From assembly GCA_914767885.1 (NCBI GenBank), contig CAJZBQ010000041.1:687001-751000 (forward strand): DNA of 64,000 nt, in the 5' to 3' direction. The position numbers and the translations under genes were made by a program. Source of the stretch: Blepharisma stoltei. Lineage: Eukaryota > Ciliophora > Heterotrichea > Heterotrichida > Blepharismidae. How positions within the stretch are numbered: position 1 is the stretch's first letter; every line of letters starts with the position of its first letter. Of the stretch, positions 10,915-19,259 are shown piece by piece. The notes beneath the pieces are model-generated. The model was not told where the DNA came from, made no database searches, and saw only the letters and a program-made list of their open reading frames with translations.

Positions 10915-11679
10915 ATGTCACAATTCAACTTTAATTTCAAAAACTTTGGGCCTAACGATAATTTCTTCAGACAAATTTCGTTCAATAATCCAAGCCCTTT
11001 GAACTCCAAACGGTCAGTTTCGAATAATTCGCAAAAATTATCATCAAGAAAATCGTCAAGGAAACTAAAAGAAAATCAAGGGACAGAAAATATAAATAGT
11101 TTAAATAGTTCGAGGGCTTCATCTTCAAGAAAACGCTTTTATTGTGAATATGAAAAAGATTTCCCCAATTCCTTCGCATTGAAGCCAAATTTTTATATTG
11201 ATCAACTCTTTAATAAAAAAGTCCGTCAAACCATCACATTGCAGCAGAAAATAAACCAAAACCGTCTTAAACCGCGTCAAATCCACAAAGACAAACAGAA
11301 GCCAGAGATCCCAACACTCAAAGATTCAGCAGAATTTAATTCTGCTTTATCTATTAAAAGGCTTTTAAATATCAGCCACAATAATGAGCAGTTAAAATTA
11401 AAGAGCTTAATAACGAGAAGAACTTCATTAGAAAGCCGAACGGATTTAGAAAAAACTTATGATGAAAGCATTATAAAGGTTAGGCAATGCACAACTCATA
11501 GGGTTTTAAGGCCACGGTCGGTCCCGAGAAAAATAATGTCAAGATCTCAAGCGATTTCTGAGTGTCAGACTGATGATAGTGATGACGATATTATAAATGA
11601 AATTCCGAAAGAAATACCAATTATGGAGCATGAGAGCTGCGAAGAAGAGAGCCCAGTGCGTCACTTAAAATGTGTATAA
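10915..11679 (+). CDS. Unknown Ser/Asn-rich, probably disordered protein, 254 aa
   Basis: ATG-started frame of 254 codons with clean TAA. The N-terminus is Asn/Phe-rich (FNFNFKNFG), followed by a Ser/Lys/Arg stretch (SSRKSSRKLKE, SSRASSSRKR) that looks like phosphorylation-rich disordered sequence, and ends with an acidic tail (CQTDDSDDDIINEIPKEIP). No signal peptide or membrane segment. It follows the kinase by 62 bp on the same strand, so it could share regulation, but nothing indicates a functional link. Confidence 0.6.
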   Translation: MSQFNFNFKNFGPNDNFFRQISFNNPSPLNSKRSVSNNSQKLSSRKSSRKLKENQGTENINSLNSSRASSSRKRFYCEYEKDFPNSFALKPNFYIDQLFNKKVRQTITLQQKINQNRLKPRQIHKDKQKPEIPTLKDSAEFNSALSIKRLLNISHNNEQLKLKSLITRRTSLESRTDLEKTYDESIIKVRQCTTHRVLRPRSVPRKIMSRSQAISECQTDDSDDDIINEIPKEIPIMEHESCEEESPVRHLKCV

Positions 11680-11860
11680 ATATTCAATATATCTCATTTT
11701 TGAAAAATCTTTTTTATTATTTAAGCTATTAGATTTATAAATTAGCCAAACAAATTATGGAAATCTTTTAAAGCTTTTATGAATGATATAGCATTTATTT
11801 TTTTCTCACATTAATCTGATTCCCATTTAAAACGAATCATAAAGGGTAGTAGATGGGTTA

Positions 11861-12661
11861 ATGAATAATAAATCAAAGGGATGCTGCTCGTGCTTTAAAG
11901 CAATGTTCGGCGGCCAGTCAAAGCCGTAATTCCAATACAGTGCTCAAAGCAATAAACCCGAAGAGAACAATAAAAAAAGTGTTCCAATAGAAAAACCAAC
12001 TGAAGTTTCAAAAAAATCCCCTCCTCATTCCGAAATCAAAGAGAAGAAGCCAGAAAAGAAAATCCCTGCCTCAGACCCAGCCCCTAAAAAGAGAGAAACC
12101 ACCAAATCTACTGCAAAGCAATCTACAGTAAATGCAGAAACGTTCCCATTAGACGAATCTTCAATATCTCTCCGCGTCTCAAACGAAATAAGTGTCTCTA
12201 ACGACGTTGTATTTTATGATAAAAATTCTGGAAGCAACCAAACATATGACAAAGAGCAAGCTCGATGCAACCTTGATGAAGCTTTCCATATGATACAAGC
12301 AGACAATGGAAAATCTTCGGAAATGAGCTCACTCCCCCGTTTAAATTGGAATAAATATAGTAAAATTTCCATTTTTTGTAAATTAACCCCTCTTTAAATT
12401 GTGACAAAATATAGGTAAAGTTTTCCATTTTTTTGGTAAATTGCCCCCTTTAAATTGGAACAAAACTTTTTGTTCCAATTTAAAGTGGGGGAGTCAGAGC
12501 ATTTGACATTTGGCAAAGACGCGCTAAATTCGTCATTTATTAACTCGAACAGTGAGGTTAGTGATGAAGGAAAAGAGCAATTTACAAAGGTGATTAAGAA
12601 TATCAACTTTAAGGATCTTTTAGAAGAGGAAGAAAGCAGAAGAAGCAAGGAAGAAGAGTAA
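11861..12661 (+). CDS. Unknown Lys/Ser-rich protein, 206 aa; one 15-nt intron and one MITE
   Basis: Start MNNKSKGCCSCFKAMFGG has a Cys cluster that could be palmitoylated. A 15-nt intron (11926-11940) and a 162-bp MITE (with one TCA copy, 165 bp removed) must be taken out; the result is exactly 207 codons ending at TAA 12659-12661. After the intron the chain is a Lys/Pro/Ser-rich disordered region, then a folded-looking part (EISVSNDVVFYDKN, CNLDEAFHMIQADNGK) and, beyond the MITE, SSEHLTFGKDALNSS and a charged C-terminal helix. No known domain. The gene is good evidence for both intron size and MITE removal. Confidence 0.75.
11926..11940 (+). other. 15-nt spliceosomal intron
   Basis: GTAATTCCAATACAG between AAGCC and TGCTC. 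It contains an in-frame TAA in the unspliced reading; removal restores the frame. Confidence 0.85.
12332..12493. mobile_element. MITE family 2 (162 bp) inserted at TCA
   Basis: Flanked by TCA (12329-12331, 12494-12496). Left end CTCCCCCGTTTAAATTGG, internal copy CCCCCTTTAAATTGGAAC, then a terminal hairpin TTGGAACAAA...TTTGTTCCAA closing with GTGGGGGAG. One motif at the left end, degenerate copies inside, hairpin at the right. No ORF. Removal leaves one TCA and a continuous coding frame. Confidence 0.88.
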
Positions 12662-12688
12662 GTAATAGATTTATTAATGAGATTTTAG

Positions 12689-12864
12689 TTTAATAGGCTT
12701 CTTTCGCTTGGTACCAAGGGGCAAGGAAGACTGGCTGGACGCAGTCTAAGGCACCTTGAAGCTGGGGGTAATAGATAGCATTGAGACTGAAATAGTTCCA
12801 AGCTCTGTTTAATTTGGAATTTCACCAATCAGACATGCATTGACCAGTAAATCTTTCGCTGAAT
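12689..12864. mobile_element. Short GC-rich retroposon-like element between convergent genes
   Basis: About 176 bp of markedly GC-richer DNA between two copies of GATTTTAG (12681-12688, 12865-12872). It contains short inverted segments (TTGGTACCAA; ACTGGCTGGACGCAGT) like those in other retroposons here. No ORF, no close relative in the window. Confidence 0.45.
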
Positions 12865-12902
12865 GATTTTAGCAATTATTTCAAAATTATAATAAAACAT
12901 TT

Positions 12903-13817
12903 TTATTCTTCTATAGAGAGTATAAATCTTCTCATTGTATTGCAATTGTTTATTGAACTTGACTGAATTCATTGAATTAAATACTGGCTGCTTTGTTTTG
13001 CTGGCTCATCTCCAGGAAATAGTGTGCAATAGCTATTTCCAGAAGGGTTATAGCCGCATAAGCAAGATCCCATCAACTGTCCATATTCAAAATAATCGTC
13101 TCTCGTCGACATACAGTCAGCATCTACACTGCATTGTTGAGGTATCTTTTTAGCTGTAGAGACCTGGCTCATACACTCGTAAACTCCGTCATATTCCATG
13201 CACAGTCCACTGTTGCACAGCATCGAAGAATTTGTAGGAGAGCAATATCCTACCGGTAAATGGTTACTTATCGAAAAATAAGGGAAGCAAATGCTATTTG
13301 CTGGGGTGCTTGCCAAATTGCAGCCAGATCCATTCACGCAGTCATAATCACTTGTACACCCAGTGCCACCTATATGAATTTGAGGGACACATTGTTGGTT
13401 AAAACACCTGAGTCCAGGGTTGCAGTCGTCACTAGTAAAGCAAGCCTCTCCGTTCAGAGACCCTACACAGACACTATTTACACATCCATTTTTGGCATGG
13501 TTGCTACATTGTGAAGAAGAGCTGCATTTTTCACCTGGCCATGCATTGACGGGTGGAGATGGAGGATTTCCTTCACAGGTAGAGTTACGCTGGACTGGAG
13601 CTTGGCAGTGAGGATTTCGCTTGGAGCAGCTTGTTACATAATATGTAGGCTGAGTAACTGTGGGTGTGTAGAATACACAAGTATTATCAACAAAATTCTG
13701 GTGATCTTGCTTGCATTGGTATAATGGGCATTGATTGTTTTTAAGCTTTTCAGGAGCTGCTGCAGAAAGAGAGAATATAACGGAGAAAGCTAATAAAGCT
13801 AGTTTTGAGGTCTCCAT
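12903..13817 (-). CDS. Secreted Cys-rich protein, 304 aa
   Basis: Starts with a clear signal peptide (METSKLALLAFSVIFSLSAAAPE). About 30 cysteines follow in Dickkopf/EB-module-like spacing: CSSSSQCSNHAKNGCVNSVC, ACFTSDDCNPGLRCFNQQC, GCTSDYDCVNGSGC, CSVDADCMS. Each Cys cluster is about 35-40 residues, so the protein is a string of small disulfide domains. With standard code it would end at 12969, but that codon is TGA (Trp), and the frame goes on 22 residues to TAA 12903-12905. No membrane anchor or GPI signal is visible. Probably an extracellular or secretory-granule protein; ciliates have many of this type. Function unknown. Confidence 0.78.
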
Positions 13818-14011
13818 ATATAATATTGTAATTTGTGTGAATTAAAACTAAATTATAAAATTGTTAAATTATATAGGGATTTATAAATTTTTTATTTTTT
13901 CCGATGGCGCATTTTTTGGAAAGTGTTTTGTATTATATTTTGGATTATTTATTATAGCAAAAAAAGGTATTAATGTCTTGTTTTGTAAATAATAATATAC
14001 AGTAGCGAATA
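13818..14011. other. AT-rich spacer
   Basis: Promoter side of the Cys-rich gene; nothing else recognised. Confidence 0.4.
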
Positions 14012-14467
14012 TTAGTTTTTCAAGTATAATGTGATATTTTTTACATGGAAACGAGTTAGATTTGCATTATTTCTTGCTAGATCCCTTGGGCTCAAGTAGT
14101 TAGTGTTGTGGATTTCACTAATAGACAGTTTTTCTTGTATAAGAGAAGACAAAATTGGGTTTAGAACACTAATTGATTCTCTTTCATCAGCTTTACTTTG
14201 ATTACTTGGCCTAGATCTCTGTGTCGAATTTATTGAGTTTCTATTCTCGTGTCCCGGTAATTTCAGTAGTGGCCTTTTTGTTGCTCTTATACTTTTTGGC
14301 CTATAAATATCATCTCTTTCAACTTTTTTATATTTGTAAATTTCCTTTGATAAACAAAATATGGAGAGACATTCAAATTTTCTGTTCCCGGCCGAAAATT
14401 CTTCTCTTCGTATTTTGGCATGAGGCTTGGCATTAATTAGCGAATATATCCTGACAATGGTGAAGCT
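14012..14467 (-). CDS. Open frame without own start, possibly C-terminal tail of the CCP gene
   Basis: A minus-strand frame of about 150 codons ending in TAA at 14012-14014. It reads basic, Ser/Asn-rich sequence (KRPLLKLPGHENRNS, SNQSKADERESISVLNPILSSLIQEKLSISEIHNT) with codon choice like the neighbours and no stops, and it needs no TGA. No ATG suits the 5' end; it begins at the edge of a GC-rich block (14468-14758) that separates it from the CCP frame. Either it is an extension of the CCP tail displaced by that insert, or a small separate gene that lost its start. I could not find a join that removes the CCP TAG stop. Confidence 0.4.
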   Translation of the reverse strand, partial: SFTIVRIYSLINAKPHAKIRREEFSAGNRKFECLSIFCLSKEIYKYKKVERDDIYRPKSIRATKRPLLKLPGHENRNSINSTQRSRPSNQSKADERESISVLNPILSSLIQEKLSISEIHNTNYLSPRDLARNNANLTRFHVKNITLYLKN

Positions 14468-14758
14468 TTAAGCCCAGTGATGAGCAGCGCTGGAGGGCAA
14501 TTTCAAGAAAAATAGAATTTTCTTGATGTTTTGCCAATCCCAGACATTTAGACAAGCACCTTTAAACTGCCTGACAGGCTTAAGCTGGCTTTTCTGGAGC
14601 TTGAAGAATGTCTTAAGTGCTAAAAATTGATGGAAAGTTGCCGCATTGGTGACCAGGATCAGGTCGAGTCCGATGTATGATGGGCACCATACCATGGTGA
14701 GTTTATCAGCAGAAGCATGGAAAAGCGGCATGGCATATAGATGCTAAATTTGTGCTAA
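14468..14758. mobile_element. Probable SINE-like element (no clear TSD)
   Basis: Block of about 290 bp much more GC-rich than its surroundings, no coding potential, similar in composition to the proven retroposons of this window. A repeat TGGCAT occurs near both edges, but a convincing target duplication was not found. Confidence 0.4.
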
Positions 14759-14761
14759 TAA

Positions 14762-17700
14762 CTAATGCAGTTCCTTTGAATCTGATTTATAAATAACTGA
14801 TTTTTTCATATAGGCAGATTCCACTTCTTTTATCTTTGCTAGAATGTCTAAAGGTCCTTGAATTCTTTCACTAGGATTATCCCTAAATGAAATAGGCACT
14901 TCTCTAGCTGTTATTGGCATTAAAGGTTGGATTTCAGGCTCAATTTTATCAGTGTCTACTAATGAGGAATGCTTTAGTACTGTACTGAATGGGATACTTA
15001 CGAAATTCTTTTTGGAATCAAGTCTGATTGAGGAACGAAAAGATTTTTTAGGAGAAATATGAGGATCAGGTAGGTTTTGTGCGTTATCAAAAGTATTTGA
15101 TTGTTTTGATTCTTCGTCACTTTTATCTCTCGTCACATTTTTTGCTACTGATTTATCTCTCGTTAGAAACTTGGACTTTATGCTGTTTCTTCTAAATTTC
15201 AGAGATTTTATGCTTTCTCGGGATTTTCTCTCTGACTTGAAATTTGAGCATTTTATAATTTCAGCTTCGCTTAATGACGAATCGCTTCCACTGCTTTCAG
15301 TACCACTATCAGAAATATTGACAATATCAATATCTTCCCAGTCTTCATCATTTTCTCATATTTGGCTGCCTTTATGATTTTTTTCGTCATTTTCTATTAA
15401 TTTGTTCACGTCACCTTCATCTGAGCTTCCCTCATAGTCTATAGACTGTTCTTCAGCACTTGATTCATTATCTTCAACAGTGTTATTTGTATCATTAATA
15501 TTATTTCCATTTTGTTTCTTATCTTAAATACTGATGAATAATAATTTCCTTCACAATATAGCAAATTGAATAGAAATTCATATAGAAATGGCATAATTAT
15601 TTTCTTCTCTTTGTATGCAGGTCTTGCAAATAGAATTTTTCTTAATGTATCATTGACACGCCTTACTCTTCTCATATAAAGCGTAGGGGATGCAAACGTC
15701 AAGCATAATTCACATAAGTCAGCACCTATTTTTTCTAGATGGGATTTTTTCATATGCATGTCTCCTTGGAAATTATCAAAAGCTTTAGAACTTCTAGGGC
15801 CAAAAAATGAAGCTTCAAGCGTATAAGAGTGAGCTATGCCCATTTCATTATAAACAACAATTCTTTCTGTAGAAAATTTGGATTTTTCCATACGGAAATG
15901 AGAATCAAAATAACTAAAACATTTATTTTTTCGGGACAATAAAAGTGGAATTACCTTAGCTAACTCCGCCTATTAGTTAGTGAAAAATTATTAGAAATAT
16001 CTCTATTTTTGGAAAAATTAAACATCTTTATTAGCGAGTATAAAATTTTTTACAAATAATAATTTGAAATATAATTAATAAGATCCCTGCTAATTATATA
16101 GAATTTTAAACAGTTACATTTTGAAAAGCATAATTTTATAAATTATATAATATTTTCATTTCAAATATTTATTTACAAATATAGATATTTTTTATAAATA
16201 AATTTTATATAATTTTCTAAAAACCAATTAATCCCTTCTAGCAGAAAAGTTTTGCTCATTAACCAAGTGGGGAGTAAGAGATTTTTCCTTTGAGGAATGG
16301 CTTCATAGCTTTTTACATTGCAGCCATACATAAACACATTTTTTTTCTTTGAATGCCCATGCATATCGCAACACATGATTATTTCGTTTTTTTCATTAAA
16401 AACTTCTATCATTTTTTTAGCATAAAAAATAGTGGGATGTAAAATTTTATTTGGTTTTTCTCACCTTCGGTTTAGGTCAATTCCTAATAAGCAGCATCGA
16501 GAATTCCCATATCTGACTCCGTCAACGTTTAGCATTGGGATTATTCGAAAGACAAATTTTTTTCTTACTACTCTATTATTCACTGATCCCACACGAGAGA
16601 AAGTTATTTAAGATATGGAAAACAATAACGCAAGTGGTTTTATTTCAAATAATAAGACTCACCTATGGAATTTTTATTCTAAAGTTAATAATTTTCCCAC
16701 CAATCTCAAATTTCATTCAATAATAAATTTCTAAAAAAATTCTAAAAATCGTAGGAAATTTTTGCATTATTAAAAGCTAGCAATTTGAAGAAAAATCAAT
16801 TACAATTCCGTTTTTAAATAAGGAGAGATCTAGAAGTTTTGCTTGATAAGTATTTCCTAACAAAAAATCAATAGCTCCTTTTATCATAAAAGATGAGACT
16901 GTTTCTCCACTATGAACTCTCGCTGTTAAAACAATGCCCTTTTTATGCGAATGCTCATCGATTATTGTTTTGCCACTCAAAGAACTTTGTCTTTCTAATT
17001 TTTGTTTCCTCATTTTAAGTATTCTTCTCCCACTAGAGCTTAATCCTCATTCATGGCTTTCATCTTCAAAAGATATATAACTTTGCACATTCTCAGTAAT
17101 AGTCAGCATTTTACAAATATTTCCTCCAAGAGTCTGACACAGAGGATTTATTCTTAAAATTTCATTATTCTGCTCTATATCTGACAAATACTCCAATAAA
17201 TCTGTATAAGTATAAGGATAAGCATATGCAAAATAAACAAGATCATTTGTATATTGAAAATTATATTTAAAACTAAGACAGTAATAAGAATGATCCAAAT
17301 ATTCAGGAGCATAGTCTTCATTTTTTTCATAGCTAATATCATAGCATCCTCTATATCATTCTTTTTCTTCTGTTTCATACAGAATTGTAGATCATACCAG
17401 CGGCTTCATTCCAGCTCTATAAAGAGGGTCTCGTTTAAGCATATTTTCAATTCTGAATGTCACTGTTATTGGTCTGAAATTTTTAACAGAAAAATAATAC
17501 CAGTGGTTATGCCGTGATGTTTCTGTATCGGAACGAATAAATAATTTATATTCAAAATCAGATAACTTTATAACTTTATCCAGATTTCCTGATTCAAATT
17601 TGCTGTCAAAAATTAGCGTTGTCTGATCATTAGGAATCTCTAATGAATACTCTGGTTTAAATTCAGGGCATGGTTTATAAGCTTTTGCTTTAAAAAATGC

Positions 17701-18015
17701 TTCAAGCTCAGAGTCAGGCATATCTTCATTAAATTTCTCTATATGAGGCTTGGCATTTCTCTGAGGTTTGTTTTCGCTAGTAATTATTTGGGGCTTTCCT
17801 GCTATTTGTAGCAATGCTTTAATATCATAAACAAGCATCCCACCGAGCTCAAATTTATAGTTTCCTTTGTCATGGGAAGTTATTGAAGATTGTTTGGTTT
17901 CTTCTTTTTTTATGATGGGAGCATAAGATCAAAGAATTTCTTGTGCTGTTCTATCAACAAAGTGTTTACTGGTTATTTGATGATTTCCTGAGGCGATTAA
18001 GCCATTATTTGACAT
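14762..18015 (-). CDS. Cytosolic carboxypeptidase (M14, CCP/AGBL family), 890 aa, split by two inserts
   Basis: Minus-strand gene starting [13 protein letters not shown] at 18015. Removing a TA-bounded IES (253 bp), a MITE relic (314 bp) and a 14-nt intron gives 891 codons. The N-terminal CCP domain (about 60-290) ends near a [10 protein letters not shown] motif typical of the family. Then come the zinc motif [13 protein letters not shown] (HxxE; Ser in place of the usual Pro), [19 protein letters not shown], the third ligand region [17 protein letters not shown] and the catalytic Glu in [11 protein letters not shown]. The last 250 residues are a disordered acidic then basic tail. CCPs remove glutamates from tubulin tails and other proteins; for a ciliate this suggests control of axonemal and cortical microtubules. 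Confidence 0.9.
15518..15531 (-). other. Apparent 14-nt intron in the CCP gene
   Basis: On the minus strand GTATTTAAGATAAG sits exactly where the frame changes from the M14 domain into the acidic tail. Removing 14 nt joins the two frames without a stop. All other introns here are 15 nt. Confidence 0.55.
15964..16274. mobile_element. Degenerate MITE (family 1-like) acting as IES in the CCP gene
   Basis: Flanked by TAA (15961-15963, 16275-16277). The left end CTCCGCCTATTAGTTAGTG is followed by a decayed copy of the family 1 left arm (ATTAGAAATATCTCTATTTTTGG); the right end reads AAGTGGGGAG. Removal joins [20 protein letters not shown], restoring the CCP frame just before the catalytic region. 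Confidence 0.82.
16568..16820. other. TA-bounded IES in the CCP gene
   Basis: AT-rich, stop-filled DNA between TA 16566-16567 and TA 16819-16820 (253 bp removed). Joining gives [20 protein letters not shown], which matches the family. A join at the nearby TTA copies would be out of frame, so the data single out the TA. Confidence 0.8.
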
Positions 18016-18297
18016 AATTAAAACAACGTTGGAATAATTATATATTGGTAATAATTAAAATAGTAGATTGAACGTATTTTTACAAATTTAAAAGAAATTG
18101 ATCGTTTAAATAAAAACTAATGATCATCCAAATCTTTGTTAACAGTTTATGCACAATTTGAAATTAAATAAAATATTTCGTTTAGACATTGATTGAAATT
18201 ATTGAATTTTTATATACAATGACTAAAAATCCTTAAATTAACGAACTTTTTGATAAAATATATATTCATCAATTTTTAATTTATATGAATTTTTATT
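18016..18297. other. Divergent AT-rich promoter region
   Basis: About 280 bp between the starts of the CCP gene (minus) and the CCCH-RING gene (plus). Very AT-rich, no recognised motif. Confidence 0.5.
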
Positions 18298-19254
18298 ATG
18301 GATTCCATTGCAAATAGAGTGAACAAACTCAAAGAGCGCTTTCCTGCAGGAGAACCGCATGTATTAGAATATGCAGCTCGAGCACCCACTCTATCCGATG
18401 CAATTAATTATTTACGAGAAATCTACGGGAATCCAACATCTCAGCCAAGTGCATGGGCAAAGCCCTTAAAAGTCTCAACGGCTCCAACTGACCCCAGAGA
18501 GAGAGCCCGTGCACGTGCCCTCGAATCTACCACTGAAGAAGACTCCAAGCCAGAATTTGACGTTTCTGAATACAAGATAAAAGAATGCAGGAACCGAGCT
18601 GGCTGCAATTGTGACAATTATCATCACGAGTTCGAGCGACGCCGTAACCCTAACAAAACCCACTACTCAGAAATTCCTTGCCCTAATGTTTTTAATGGGT
18701 CTTGGCGAGCTCCAGTCCTCTGTTCTAAAGGAAACAATTGTGGGCACTCACACACAGTAAATGAAGCTAGCTATCATCCCAGGACTTACAAAACGAAGCG
18801 CTGCCTTAAATTCGACGAAGGAACTTGCCATTATGGCATTAAATGTGCATATATTCATGGGAATAATGACCCTATTGCAGCTGCTTGGAAGCGTAAAATG
18901 GAAATGATAAGCCAGCCTAAAACCTCTCAGCCAGTTAGCTTTGCACCTAAAGTGTCTTTGGCTTCTCTAATACAAAGAGATGAGCCACCTCCAGAGTCGG
19001 ATTTGTCACCTTCTGCATGGACTTTTATGCCGACTGTGAAAAATCCTGTAGAAGAGCTGAATTTGAAGATGCAGAAAAGAATAGAAGAACTTTATTTGAA
19101 AACTCTATGCTCAATTTGCTACATAAAAGAAAAAGACACAGCACTAATACCTTGTGGGCATCTTTTTTGCAGTGAGTGCTTATTGCAAACAGTCACAGCA
19201 GTCTGCCCTATCTGCAGGAGAGATTTTCGAGATAAATTAACAGTATTTTTGTAA
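18298..19254 (+). CDS. CCCH zinc-finger and RING protein (Unkempt-like), 318 aa
   Basis: An intact frame from ATG 18298. Residues about 95-190 contain clustered CCCH fingers: ECRNRAGCNCDNYHH, LCSKGNNCGHSH and CLKFDEGTCHYGIKCAYIH, spaced as in Unkempt and plant CCCH proteins. The C-terminus (about 268-318) is a complete C3HC4 RING: CSICY...CGHLFCSEC...CPICRRDF. The combination suggests an RNA-binding protein with E3 ubiquitin ligase activity. The stop lies 3 bp before the convergent stop of the HOOK-like gene. No TGA codon is needed. Confidence 0.88.
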   Translation: MDSIANRVNKLKERFPAGEPHVLEYAARAPTLSDAINYLREIYGNPTSQPSAWAKPLKVSTAPTDPRERARARALESTTEEDSKPEFDVSEYKIKECRNRAGCNCDNYHHEFERRRNPNKTHYSEIPCPNVFNGSWRAPVLCSKGNNCGHSHTVNEASYHPRTYKTKRCLKFDEGTCHYGIKCAYIHGNNDPIAAAWKRKMEMISQPKTSQPVSFAPKVSLASLIQRDEPPPESDLSPSAWTFMPTVKNPVEELNLKMQKRIEELYLKTLCSICYIKEKDTALIPCGHLFCSECLLQTVTAVCPICRRDFRDKLTVFL

Positions 19255-19259
19255 GGCAA

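Noticed and set aside
16814-16816. TTA as border of the second CCP insert
   Set aside because: A TTA-to-TTA join puts the downstream exon out of frame; the TA pair 16566/16819 gives the right frame and a better family match.
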